DNA of 64,000 bases from CAWCQC01 sp963819905. GTDB lineage: Bacteria; Actinomycetota; Thermoleophilia; Gaiellales; Gaiellaceae. The notes below the pieces were generated by a model. The model had not been told where the DNA came from. It saw only the letters and a list, made by a program, of their open reading frames with translations, and made no database searches. Position numbers and translations under genes: made by a program. The number at the start of each line of letters is the position of its first letter. The first letter of the stretch is position 1. This document shows, piece by piece, positions 49,295 to 59,823 of this stretch. Location of the stretch: assembly GCA_963819905.1 (NCBI GenBank), contig CAWFXP010000005.1:186001-250000 (forward strand), read 5' to 3'.

Positions 49295-50731
49295 TCACCC
49301 CGTTGACCGGAGCGCCGGGTAGAGGGCGCGGAAGCGCTCGTAGCCTTCCTCGTACACCGCCTGCCAGGCGGGGATCGGCTCGATCACGTCGCGCACCCTC
49401 ACGCAGCGCTCGACCGCCTCGTGGACGTCCGCGAAGACGCCGCCCGCGACCCCGCCGAGCAGCGCCGCCCCGTAGGCCGCCCCCTCGTCGACCGCCACCC
49501 GGACGAGCGGGATTCCCAGCACCGATGCGATGATCTGGAGCCACAGGTCGCTGCGGGCGCCGCCGCCGAGCGCCCGCCCGGCCACGGGCTGAACGCCGAG
49601 CTCCCGCAGCAGCTCGAGCGAGTCGCGCAGGCCGAAGGCGACGCCCTCGAGCACCGCTCGCACCAGCGCCGCCCGGTCGTGCCGGAGGCCGAGGCCGACG
49701 AAGGCCCCACGAGCGTCCGGATCGGCGTGCGGAGTGCGCTCGCCCGCGAGGTACGGCAGGAACGTGAGCCCCTCCACCCCGGGCTCCCACGCCTCGGCCG
49801 CGCCGGTCAGCGCCTCGTAGTCGCCGCCGGGCGCCACGGCGTCGCGCAGCCACCGAAGCGAGCCCGCGGCCGACAGCATCACGCCCATCGCGTGCCAGCC
49901 GCCGGGAACCGCATGGCAGAACGCATGCACGCGGGCTGCCGGATCGGCCTGGAAGGCGGGCAGCGCCGCGAAGACCACCCCGGACGTTCCGATCTGCACC
50001 GAGAGGGGCCCGGGCCGGTCGACGCCGACGCCGATCGCACCGGCCGCCTGATCGCCGGCGCCCGCGGCGACCGGAATGCCGGCCGGCGTCTCGCCGGACA
50101 CCTCGGGCGACTCGTGGACGCGCGGGAGGGGATCGTGCGAGAGCTCGAGCAGCTCGAGGACCTCGTCGCTCCAGCGGCGCCCGGCGACGTCGAAGAGCAG
50201 CGTGCCCGAGGCGTCCGCGACGTCGCTCGCCCGCTCACCGGTGAGCCGCAGCCGGACGTAGTCCTTCGGGAGGAGGACGTGCCCGATCCGCCGGAAGACG
50301 TCCGGCTCGTGGTTGCGAAGCCAGAGGAGCTTCGGGGCGGTGAAGCCGGTGAGAGCGCGATTGCCCGTGAGCCGGATCAGGCGCTCGAGGCCGACCCGCT
50401 CTTCGATCTCGGCGCACTCCGCCACCGTCCGCTGGTCGTTCCAGAGAATCGCGGGGCGCAGGACGTGCAGCTGCTCGTCGAGCACGACGAGCCCGTGCAT
50501 CTGCCCGGAGAGGCCTATGCCGGCGACGCCGCGGGCGCCCAGCTCCCGGAGCGCCGCCTGCGCCGCCTGCCACCAGTCCTCGGGCTGCTGCTCGGCCCAG
50601 CCGGGTCGGGGTGTCGAGAGCGGGTACTCGACCTCGGCGCGTCCGGCGACGGTGCCGTCGGGCGCGACCGCGAGTGCCTTCACGCCCGTGGTGCCCACGT
50701 CCAGGCCGATGAGCGTAGGATCAGCGCCCAT
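49295..50731 (-). CDS. xylB: Xylulokinase (FGGY family)
   Basis: A 478-residue carbohydrate kinase. The N-terminal phosphate loop is LIGLDVGTTGVKA, and GLSGQMHG is the signature of xylulokinases rather than glycerol kinase. The C-terminal domain includes GGGARSDLWLQIIA. It should phosphorylate D-xylulose. The ATG at 50731 shares the CATG with the divergent gene's ATG at 50730, so there is no space for a normal promoter between them. No xylose isomerase of the classical kind is adjacent, but a TIM-barrel isomerase-like protein is at 52405. Confidence 0.9.
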   Translation of the reverse strand: MGADPTLIGLDVGTTGVKALAVAPDGTVAGRAEVEYPLSTPRPGWAEQQPEDWWQAAQAALRELGARGVAGIGLSGQMHGLVVLDEQLHVLRPAILWNDQRTVAECAEIEERVGLERLIRLTGNRALTGFTAPKLLWLRNHEPDVFRRIGHVLLPKDYVRLRLTGERASDVADASGTLLFDVAGRRWSDEVLELLELSHDPLPRVHESPEVSGETPAGIPVAAGAGDQAAGAIGVGVDRPGPLSVQIGTSGVVFAALPAFQADPAARVHAFCHAVPGGWHAMGVMLSAAGSLRWLRDAVAPGGDYEALTGAAEAWEPGVEGLTFLPYLAGERTPHADPDARGAFVGLGLRHDRAALVRAVLEGVAFGLRDSLELLRELGVQPVAGRALGGGARSDLWLQIIASVLGIPLVRVAVDEGAAYGAALLGGVAGGVFADVHEAVERCVRVRDVIEPIPAWQAVYEEGYERFRALYPALRSTG

Positions 50732-51344
50732 GGACGTTCGGCGGATAGCCGAGGGCCTCTGGCGCTGGACGGCGCCGCACCCCGACTGGCAGTCGGGGGA
50801 CGACTGGGAACGCGACGTCGGGTGCGTCTACTACGAGGCGCCGGACGCGATCTGCCTGATCGACCCGCTCGTGCCGGAGGGAGACGAGCCCCGCTTCTGG
50901 GAGGCACTCGACCGCGACGTGGAACGGGCAGGGCAGCCGGTCTGGGCGCTGCTCACGATCCACTGGCACGAGCGCTCGCTCGACGCGATCGCGGAGCGCT
51001 ACGGCGCGACCGTCTGGCGCCGGGGCGGCGGTCCTCTGCCGGGCGGCGTCGAGGCGATCGACGTCGCGGAGAACGAGGAGATCGTCTTCTGGCTGCCCGG
51101 GCCGGCTGCCCTCGTCCCGGGCGACACGGTTCTCGGCGCAGGCGGCGGCGTGCGGATCTGCCCTATGAGCTGGCTTCCGGACGGCGCCGACCCCGAGCGC
51201 TTCCTGGTCGGGCTGGACGGCCTGCTCGCGCTGCCGGTCGAGCGGATCCTCGTCTCGCACGGCGAGCCGGTGCTCGCCGAGGGCCGGGCCGCGCTCGAGC
51301 GGGCGGTCGCTCAGGCGCACCAGGACTCCGCCACCGCGAGGTAG
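50730..51344 (+). CDS. Metallo-beta-lactamase-fold-like protein with degenerate metal site
   Basis: A 204-residue protein with the fold's opening (IAEGLWRWTAP, then CLIDPLVPEGDEP) but an eroded metal site: LLTIHWHERSLD has the first two His but lacks the Asp-His of HxHxDH. Later strands VLGAGGGVRICP and ERILVSHGEPVL keep the fold. It may bind one metal or none and act as a sensor or simple hydrolase. TAGGAT is eight bases before the ATG. Its 3' end overlaps the convergent M20 gene by 34 bases. Confidence 0.72.
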   Translation: MDVRRIAEGLWRWTAPHPDWQSGDDWERDVGCVYYEAPDAICLIDPLVPEGDEPRFWEALDRDVERAGQPVWALLTIHWHERSLDAIAERYGATVWRRGGGPLPGGVEAIDVAENEEIVFWLPGPAALVPGDTVLGAGGGVRICPMSWLPDGADPERFLVGLDGLLALPVERILVSHGEPVLAEGRAALERAVAQAHQDSATAR

Positions 51345-52408
51345 ACGGCCGCGCAGCGCTCGGCGCTCGCGACGTCCACCCATTCGCTCTCGGCGTGCGC
51401 GCCCTCACCCGTCGGGCCGTAGAGGACCGTCGGGATGCCGGCGCGCGCGAGCAGCGCCGAGTCGGCCCAGAACGGGACACCGACGGCCTCGCCCCCGCCC
51501 GCCTGCGCGGTCACGAGCCGGACGAGCTCGGCCTGCTCGTCCACCTCGAACGGCTCGCGCGAGAACTCGACCCGGACAGAGCCGGAGACGCCGTCGAGCA
51601 GCTCGCGGAGCTCACCCTCGACCTGGTCGACCGTCTCGCCGGGGATCGTCCGCCGCTCACCTCGCAGGAGGCAGCGGGCCGGATAGCTCGAATACTCCTG
51701 CCCGCCCTCGATCAGCCCCGCGTGCAGCGAGCCGCTGCCGAGGAGCCGGTGGGCGGGCCGCTCGCGAAGGCGGGCGGCGAGGGCCTCGAGCCCGACCAGT
51801 ACCGGCCCCATGCGGGCAATCGCATCGACGCCGAGGTCGGGGCGGGAGCCATGGGCCGCCCGGCCCTCGGTCTCGACCGCGAAGGCGACGAAGCCCTTGT
51901 GGGCGACCGCTACCCGCTCGTCGGTCGGCTCCGTGACGATCGCCCCGTCGGCGGTGCGCTCCGCAGCGATTGCCGCCGTCCCGAGGCTCGCCGCTTCCTC
52001 GTCGCAGACGGCCGTCAGGATCACGTCACCGCGCAGGCTGCGAGTAGCGGCTCGAGCGGCGGTGAGCATCGACGCGGCCAGGCTCGCCTTCATGTCGAAG
52101 GCGCCGCGCCCGAACACCTTACCGTCCTCGATCCGGCCGGAGAACGGCTCGTCCATTCCGGCGACGCCGACCGTGTCCAGGTGGGCGTTCAGCATCAGCG
52201 AGCGGCCGCCGCCGGAGCCGCGCGCGGTCGCGACGACGTTCGGCCGCCCGGCGGCGACCTCCTCGAGCTCGACGTCGAGGCCGGCGCGCTCGCACCAGCC
52301 CGCGACGAAGCGGGCCAGCTCCCCCTCGCCCACCCCATCCGGGACGAGCTCGGGGTTGACCGAGTCGATCGCGACCAGGCTGCTGGTCAGCTCCGCGAGC
52401 TCGCTCAC
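51311..52408 (-). CDS. M20-family metallopeptidase (ArgE/DapE-like)
   Basis: A 365-residue zinc hydrolase. Ligands are in LNAHLDTV, GAFDMKAS, CDEEAAS and VTEPTD. The lid domain is of the DapE/ArgE size. It may deacylate an amino acid or cleave a small peptide. Next to aspartokinase, a role in lysine or arginine synthesis is possible but not shown. GTG start overlaps the upstream gene's stop by four bases, so it is coupled to the sugar-isomerase-like gene. Confidence 0.86.
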   Translation of the reverse strand: MSELAELTSSLVAIDSVNPELVPDGVGEGELARFVAGWCERAGLDVELEEVAAGRPNVVATARGSGGGRSLMLNAHLDTVGVAGMDEPFSGRIEDGKVFGRGAFDMKASLAASMLTAARAATRSLRGDVILTAVCDEEAASLGTAAIAAERTADGAIVTEPTDERVAVAHKGFVAFAVETEGRAAHGSRPDLGVDAIARMGPVLVGLEALAARLRERPAHRLLGSGSLHAGLIEGGQEYSSYPARCLLRGERRTIPGETVDQVEGELRELLDGVSGSVRVEFSREPFEVDEQAELVRLVTAQAGGGEAVGVPFWADSALLARAGIPTVLYGPTGEGAHAESEWVDVASAERCAAVYLAVAESWCA

Positions 52409-53399
52409 GCGCCGAGCGCTGCGTAGACGAGCTCGTACGCCCGCACTGCGTCCTTCTCCATCTGCGCTGCCCGAAGCGCCTCGTCGTCGATCCTGCCTGC
52501 GACCGACTCGATGAAACGCCACTGGAGCACGCTCCGGCGCACGGCGTCGACCGCGTCCTCCGTATAGGGATAGAGGTCGAAGCCGAGGCGCTCGCCGTTC
52601 TGCCCGTAGCCGCAGCGGCGCAGCTCGAGAGCGAGCTCGAGGGTCTCCATGAACGCCGTCGCGCCGACCATGTTGTCGTCGTCGAACGTGCCCCAGCCCG
52701 AGTTGGCGTGCTGGTGCCCGAGAAGGCCCTCGGCGGCCAGCAGGGCCGCGTACTCGCCGAGGCTCTCGCCGTTCATGAGGAGGTGCTGCCAGTCCATGTT
52801 CACCTTCACGTTGTGCAGTCCGCCCTCTCGCAACTTGTGGATGACGTGCAGGATCATCCCGATGTTCCGCATGAGGATCTTCATGGCCGGCTCAGAGTTC
52901 TTGTGCTCGAGGAAGAGCAGCACCCCGTGCTCACGGCACTTCTCGGCGGCCAGCCCGACGCCCTCGAGGAACCACGCCCAGCTCTCCGCGTAGGGCGTCT
53001 GGAAGGGGTAGTTGTACCCCTCGATCCCCGGCCAGATGACGAAGTTGGCGCCGAGCTGCCCGGCGAAGTCGGCGGCCGCGACCGTCCGCCGCTGCGCCTC
53101 GGCCCGAACTGCCGAGTCGGGGGAGCAGAGCCCGCCACGCCCGAACATTGGATCGAGGTGCAGGCCCGTCGCGACGACGTAGATGCCGTGCCCGTCGAGG
53201 GCATCGCGGACGTCTTCGAGGTTGTCCTCGGAGAGCTCCTGCGGGTAGTGGAACTCGTAGTCGTCCATCAGGTCGCCGAGGCCGTCGACCGCCCTGCGCA
53301 CGCGCTGCACGGTGGTCTCGCCGGCATGTTGCGGCTGGTATCCGCCCGGGACGAAGCGGGTCACCATCGGGCCCATCGCCCAGATGCCGAGGCTCGTTC

Positions 53400-53403
<4 letters not shown>
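52405..53403 (-). CDS. Sugar isomerase/epimerase-like TIM-barrel protein
   Basis: A 332-residue xylose-isomerase-like TIM barrel. Metal-ligand candidates are Glu in LFLEHKNSEP, Asp in KVNMDWQHLLMN, His in GLLGHQHANSG and the final acidic strand in FDLYPYTED. The start TSLGIWAMGPM and FHYPQE are typical of uncharacterised sugar phosphate isomerases. It may supply xylulose or a related ketose to the xylulokinase at 49295. The ATG overlaps the aspartokinase stop (ATGA), so lysC, this gene and the M20 gene are co-translated. Confidence 0.82.
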
Positions 53404-54644
<1,241 letters not shown>

Positions 54645-54655
54645 GGCGGTGAAAC

Positions 54656-57600
54656 CTACCGGCCGCCGACTTCGGCGACCGCCCCGAGGACGTCGTCGAC
54701 CCGGGCTGCGACGGGCTCGAGCTCGACGAGGTCCGGCAAGTCGACTCCAGTGAGCTCGGGAAGAGGCTCGCCGGCCGGCGCCGTGGCGGCGACGACGACC
54801 GGTCCGGGCCCGTCGAGCGTCGCCCGGAGCTCCTCGGCCGTCTGACGGCGGTCGGCGAGCCCGCTCGCCTCGGCGATCGCCGTGACGTCTGCGACCGTGC
54901 GGAGGGCTTCCTCGATCTGTCCCCGCCCGGCCAGGAGCTCGGCCAGCTCGAGCAGCGCCTCGGTCAGGAACCAGGGGTTGTCGAGCCTCCGACCGAGCTC
55001 GACCGCGCGAGCGAGCAGCCTCTCGGCGTCGTCGGAGCGCCCGAGCGCGCGCAGTGCCGCGCCGAGGCCGGCGACGGCGCCGAGCACGCCCGTCAGATCG
55101 TGAAGGCGGATCGCGGCTTCGAGCCCGTGCCAGTAGCAGGGCAGCGCGCGCTCGGCCTCGCCGTTCAGGCGGTACAGCTCGCCGGCGTTGGAGACGATGA
55201 CGGCGGCCGCCTGCGCGTAGCCGATCTCGAGCGCCGCGTCGAGCGCCGCCTGAGCTCCGCGAAACGCCTCCGCATGGCGCCCGAGCTCGGTCAGCACCCC
55301 GGCGAGGTCGTTGCCCGCGTGGACGACGGCCGGCCGGCTCCCGGCGGACCGAGCCAGCTCGAGCGAGCGCTCGAACGCTGCCAGGGCGTCCTCGTACTCG
55401 CCGCGATGGTGGAGCACCAGCCCGACTGCGCCGTTCGCCGCGGCGATCGCGGCGGGCTCGCCGAGGCGGGTGGCGAGCTCGAGCTGGCGCTCGGCGCACG
55501 CGAGAGCGCGGCCGTACTCCGATTGCTGCACGTACGTGAACCCCAGGTGGTCGAGCGCGCTCAGCGTGCCGGGCTCGTCTCGCAGCTCCTCGAACAGGGT
55601 CGATGCTCGCTCGAGAACACGCACTGCCTCGCCGTACGAGTCCTGGTGCGCGAGCAGGAAGCCGAGCGCGTCGTACGCGCGAGCCGCCTCCGCCACGTCG
55701 CCCGCGACCTCGGCGAGCTCGACGGCCTGCTCGTAGCTGCGGCCAGCGTCCGGCCACGATCCGGTCAGCTCGAGGACCGACCCGAGCAGCCTCAGCGGCT
55801 GGGCGCGCCGTCCGCCCTCGATCAGGGGGAGCAGCCGCTCGTAGTAGGCGATCGCCGTGGCGTTCGCGTACGCGGCCCGGGCAGCGTCGGCGGCCGCGCG
55901 GAAGTAGATCCGCTGCTTCGGGACGTTCCGGCTCCGCCCGTAGTGAAACGCCAGGGTGTCCACGAACCGCTCGGGCGCGTTCTCCTCCGTGCGCTCGAGA
56001 AACCCCGCGAAGCGGTCGTGGAGCGTCTCGCGCAGCCCGAACGACAGGCTCTCGTAGGCGACGTCCTGCGTGATCGCGTGCCGGAACAGGTACTCGCGCT
56101 CGGGCTCGGGGCGCTGCAGAACCAGGACGTCCCGGGCCGTGAGCTCGTCGAGGTGCGCGCAGACCACGTCGGTACCGCCGAGGTCCACGAAGGCGCCCGC
56201 GAGCCACCGGGCGCGCACGAGGCGACCGAGCACGCTCGCCGCCCGAAGCGTCGAGCGCGGGCCCTCGCCGAGGCCGTCGAGGCGCGCCGACACGAGCGCA
56301 TACAGCGACGACGGCAGCTCGCTGAGCGTCTCCTTCCACGTCGCGCCGCCGAGGCCGCGCTCGTGGAGCACGCTGACGAGCTCCTCGACGTAGAACGGAT
56401 TGCCTTCGGCCCGCTCGACGACGGCGTCGAGCAGCCCGGCCGGCGGCTCCGCCTCCAGCCCGAAGGCTCGCTGCCAGCGCCGTCTGGCGATCGAGGCAAG
56501 GGCTTCCGGGCCGAGCGGGCCGAGCGCGATCGTGGGGCGCCGCAGGAGCTCCTCGGCCCACGCCGGCGGTGGCGCATCGAGCGGTCGGGAGACGACGAGC
56601 ATCGCGATGCGCGAGGAGTCCAACGAGCGCGCGAGCTCCTCGACCAAGGCGGCCGACGACGGATCGATCCAGTGGCAGTCCTCGAGGACGACCAGCACTG
56701 GGCTCAGCTCGGCCCTCGCGTGCAGACACGACACGAGCAGCGAGCGCGTGAGCTCGGCCGCCAACTCGGGCTCGAGGCGGCGCGTGAGCTCGTTGTGAGG
56801 AATGGAGAGCCCGAGAACCGGGCCGAGCAGCGGCAGGCGCGCCGCGAACGTCGGGTCGACCCCGGCCAGGCTTGCCGCCAGCCGCTCGACCTGCGCGGCC
56901 GCGGAATCGCTCCGGCTCAGGCCGAAGAACCGCTCCCAGACGCGGCGCCAGGCCGCCCAGCGGCGAGCGGTGCCGTAGGGCTGGCACGCGCCGGAGAGCA
57001 CCTCGAAGCCCGAGTCGGCGGCGAGCTCCACGAGCGCGGAAGCCAGACGCGACTTGCCGATCCCTGCTTCGCCCTGCACGAGCAGCGTTCCTCCGCGGCC
57101 CACCCTTGCACGCTCGAGCGCCGCACGGCCGATCTCTCGCTCGCGCGCACGACCGACGAGCGGGCCCGCGGCGGCCGGTTCGAGCGGGTGCCGGGCGAGC
57201 TCGTCATCGCTCACGCGCGACTCGACCTCGCAGACGGGCACCGGAAGCGACTTGCCCTTCACGGCAAGCTCTCCGCGGGGTTCGACGTGGACGCCCGGGA
57301 GCGGGTCGACGTCGCCCGCGACGAGCACCTGACCCGGCTGCGCAGCCTGCATGAGCCGCGCGGCGAGGTTGGTCGAGTCTCCGATCGCCGCGTACGACCG
57401 GCGCCGGGTCGAGCCGACGAGCCCCGCGAACGCGAAGCCGGTCGCGATGCCGACGGCGACGCCGGTGAGCCCCGTCGCGCCGGTCTGGAGCTCGAGCGCG
57501 AACCGGAGCGCGCGCTGGGCGTGGTTTTCGTGCGCAGTCGGCGCGCCGAACACGGCGAAGAAGGTGCTGCCCTTGTCCCCCATCCCCACCTGGGCGAGAA

Positions 57601-58516
57601 AGCCGCCGAAGTCCGCCACCAGGCGCGCGAGCCGGACGACCGCGGAGTCGAGCGCCGCGACGGCGTCTCCGCTCTCCTCCACCGCGAACCGGTCGAAGGA
57701 GCCGAAGACCAGGGTCGCGATGCGGTGCTCGTTGCCGAACGCCTCGGTGCCTGCGCGGGCGCGGGCGGCGACGGCCGGGTGGAGGAACGCCTCGATCCCG
57801 GCGACCATGGCATCGGTCGGCGGCCCTGGCGCGGGCGGCTCGCTCGACGCCGGTCCTGCCGTGAGCCCCCGGATCTCGACCTCGGTCGCCGCTCCCTCGA
57901 GGGCCGCCCGCTCGACGCCCGGCACACGCGCTGCAATGTTCAGGCCGGCGACGACTATCCCCTTGTCCGCGAGGCGCTCGGCGCCGGCTGCGCGGTCGAG
58001 CGCCCGGCCGGCTGCAATCGCATGCAGCCCGACCGATCGATCCCCCGCAACGAGCAGCACGAGCGGGCCGGCGCCGAGCCCGATCTTCAGGGCGAGCTCG
58101 AAGGTGCCCGCGCTCGTCTCGAGGTTCCGGTAGCGGCTCGTACGCGCCTGCATCTCGAGCGCGCAGGCGACGGCCCGTTCCTCGGCTCCGACCGCGCCGG
58201 GAGCGAATACCGCCGTGAGCGCATCGCCGGCAAACGCCCATACGTCGCCGCCGTAGCCCTCCACCGTCGAGACCATCGTCTCGAAGAAGTCGTTCAGGAG
58301 GCGCGTGAGCTCCTCGGCACCGGATCGTCCCGCAACGCGAAGCGCCTCGGTCAGAGGGGTGAACCCGGAGATGTCCGCGAACAGCGCGACTCCGTCGAGC
58401 CGCTCGACGAGGCGGTCGGCCCCGTTCTCGGGATCGTTGCGGACGGCCTGGCCGACGCGCTGCGGGACGTGCGACCACCAGGCGGGATCGTGTTGACAGC
58501 GCTTCCACGAGTCCAT
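54656..58516 (-). CDS. Soluble adenylyl-cyclase-like protein: two cyclase domains, AAA+/STAND ATPase and TPR repeats
   Basis: A 1286-residue soluble protein. Cyclase domain 1 (residues ~40-215) keeps both metal Asp residues, D48 (FADISGF) and D98 (FAGDAL), but lacks Asn-x3-Arg. Domain 2 (~265-430) has Ser in place of the first metal Asp but keeps K315 (GDKGSTFF) and N383/R387 (GDSTNLAARL). The two therefore complement each other to make one active site, as in mammalian soluble adenylyl cyclase. A P-loop GEAGIGKS (482-489) opens an ATPase module, and the C-terminal ~450 residues are TPR repeats. The bicarbonate-site Lys before FAGD in the mammalian enzyme is Ala here. Start ATG 58516. Confidence 0.9.
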   Translation of the reverse strand: MDSWKRCQHDPAWWSHVPQRVGQAVRNDPENGADRLVERLDGVALFADISGFTPLTEALRVAGRSGAEELTRLLNDFFETMVSTVEGYGGDVWAFAGDALTAVFAPGAVGAEERAVACALEMQARTSRYRNLETSAGTFELALKIGLGAGPLVLLVAGDRSVGLHAIAAGRALDRAAGAERLADKGIVVAGLNIAARVPGVERAALEGAATEVEIRGLTAGPASSEPPAPGPPTDAMVAGIEAFLHPAVAARARAGTEAFGNEHRIATLVFGSFDRFAVEESGDAVAALDSAVVRLARLVADFGGFLAQVGMGDKGSTFFAVFGAPTAHENHAQRALRFALELQTGATGLTGVAVGIATGFAFAGLVGSTRRRSYAAIGDSTNLAARLMQAAQPGQVLVAGDVDPLPGVHVEPRGELAVKGKSLPVPVCEVESRVSDDELARHPLEPAAAGPLVGRAREREIGRAALERARVGRGGTLLVQGEAGIGKSRLASALVELAADSGFEVLSGACQPYGTARRWAAWRRVWERFFGLSRSDSAAAQVERLAASLAGVDPTFAARLPLLGPVLGLSIPHNELTRRLEPELAAELTRSLLVSCLHARAELSPVLVVLEDCHWIDPSSAALVEELARSLDSSRIAMLVVSRPLDAPPPAWAEELLRRPTIALGPLGPEALASIARRRWQRAFGLEAEPPAGLLDAVVERAEGNPFYVEELVSVLHERGLGGATWKETLSELPSSLYALVSARLDGLGEGPRSTLRAASVLGRLVRARWLAGAFVDLGGTDVVCAHLDELTARDVLVLQRPEPEREYLFRHAITQDVAYESLSFGLRETLHDRFAGFLERTEENAPERFVDTLAFHYGRSRNVPKQRIYFRAAADAARAAYANATAIAYYERLLPLIEGGRRAQPLRLLGSVLELTGSWPDAGRSYEQAVELAEVAGDVAEAARAYDALGFLLAHQDSYGEAVRVLERASTLFEELRDEPGTLSALDHLGFTYVQQSEYGRALACAERQLELATRLGEPAAIAAANGAVGLVLHHRGEYEDALAAFERSLELARSAGSRPAVVHAGNDLAGVLTELGRHAEAFRGAQAALDAALEIGYAQAAAVIVSNAGELYRLNGEAERALPCYWHGLEAAIRLHDLTGVLGAVAGLGAALRALGRSDDAERLLARAVELGRRLDNPWFLTEALLELAELLAGRGQIEEALRTVADVTAIAEASGLADRRQTAEELRATLDGPGPVVVAATAPAGEPLPELTGVDLPDLVELEPVAARVDDVLGAVAEVGGR

Positions 58517-58557
58517 ACCGTTGACGTCTCCTGTCGCTGCGGTGAGGAGGTCATCGT

Positions 58558-59808
58558 ATGAGCACCGTCTCTCGATCGATGTCCCGAGGTATCGTGCTCG
58601 TCGCTGCGGCGTGCCTCGTAGCAGCTCTCGCGACAGCAGCACCCGCCGGTGCCGCTTGGCGGTCGCTGAACGGGCTGTTCGTCGACCAGGACACCCTGCG
58701 CGCCTGCCCGGACCACCTCGAGATCTCGCTCGGCGGCTTCTGGTCGGGCGACCCGCCCGCGCCGGCCACCTACGACGCAGGGCTCGAGGCGACCACGACA
58801 GCCGACGGCGCCATCGCGACGAACGTCGTCCTGAACGTCCCGTTGAACGCCGCCAACACGGAGATCGACACGTTCATCGACGGCGACGACCCGAACGATC
58901 CGAACAACATCTTCCAGTCGACGCCGCAGTACCTCGCGACGAGCCCGTTCTCCGTTCCCTGGTCGCCCGACCAGGCGGTCGGCACGACGGTCACGATCCA
59001 GCTCTTCAACCCGTTTCCGACGGAGACGCACGACCCCTTCGACGTCGTCGTCGAGAGCTGCGAGCCGGTCGACGAGCCGCCGGACACGACGATCACCTCC
59101 CAGCCTCCCGATCCGAGTGGATCGAGCAGCGCGTCGTTCACATTCACCGGGACGGACGACGCCACTGCTCCCGGCGACCTGACCTTCGAGTGCGAGCTCG
59201 ACGGAGGCGGCTTCACGGCCTGCACCAGCCCGCAGAGCTACAGCAGCCTGTCGGACGAGTCGCACACCTTCCAGGTGCGCGCGACCGACGAAGCCGGCAA
59301 CACCGACGGGACGCCTGCGTCATTTACCTGGGAGATCGACACGTCGGTCCCGACGCCGACGTGCAACGGGTTACCCGCGACCATCGTCGCCCAGCCCGGA
59401 CAGGCGTCCATCAAGGGCACGAATACGGACGACGTCATCGTCGCTACGAGCGGCCCGATCGAGATTCACGCGCGGGACGGGAACGACGTCATCTGCACCG
59501 GGGCAGGCAGCGACCGGGTGTTCGGCGACGACGGCGACGACTGGATCGACGCCGGCGACGGAAGCAACTACGTCAAGGGTGGCGACGACGACGACACCGT
59601 GCGAGCCGGCGCGGGAAACGATCACGTGAAGGCGGGCAGCGGCGACGACACGGTCGACGCAGGCAACGGCAACAACCGTGTCCAGGGCGAGAAGGGCGCC
59701 GACAGCATCACGACCGGGTCCGGAAACGACGAGATCGACGGCGGCAAGGACGTCGACACGTGCACCCCTGGCGGGGGCACGAACAAGGTCAAGAACTGCG
59801 AGCTCTGA
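58558..59808 (+). CDS. Secreted RTX-type calcium-binding repeat protein
   Basis: A 416-residue exported protein. A Sec signal peptide ends near residue 33 (APAGAA). Residues ~170-265 contain an Ig-like/Big-type domain (PPDTTITSQPP, then a FECELDGGGF strand), and residues ~285-412 are glycine/aspartate nonapeptide repeats (for example GAGNDHVKAGSGDDTV) that form a calcium beta-roll. No type I exporter genes are nearby, and the N-terminal signal suggests Sec export instead. A strong AGGAGGT site is six bases before the ATG. It is divergent from the cyclase gene, 41 bases apart. Confidence 0.86.
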   Translation: MSTVSRSMSRGIVLVAAACLVAALATAAPAGAAWRSLNGLFVDQDTLRACPDHLEISLGGFWSGDPPAPATYDAGLEATTTADGAIATNVVLNVPLNAANTEIDTFIDGDDPNDPNNIFQSTPQYLATSPFSVPWSPDQAVGTTVTIQLFNPFPTETHDPFDVVVESCEPVDEPPDTTITSQPPDPSGSSSASFTFTGTDDATAPGDLTFECELDGGGFTACTSPQSYSSLSDESHTFQVRATDEAGNTDGTPASFTWEIDTSVPTPTCNGLPATIVAQPGQASIKGTNTDDVIVATSGPIEIHARDGNDVICTGAGSDRVFGDDGDDWIDAGDGSNYVKGGDDDDTVRAGAGNDHVKAGSGDDTVDAGNGNNRVQGEKGADSITTGSGNDEIDGGKDVDTCTPGGGTNKVKNCEL

Positions 59809-59823
59809 GCCGAGGCCGGCGCG

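Noticed and set aside
55100..58561. A 1153-codon open frame on the plus strand
   Set aside because: It is antisense to the cyclase-ATPase-TPR gene, Arg/Gly/Glu-rich and without domain structure. Long antisense frames are expected at this GC content.
59478..59760. DNA-level tandem repeat in the RTX gene
   Set aside because: The periodicity is explained by the glycine/aspartate protein repeats, and the nucleotide copies are diverged.
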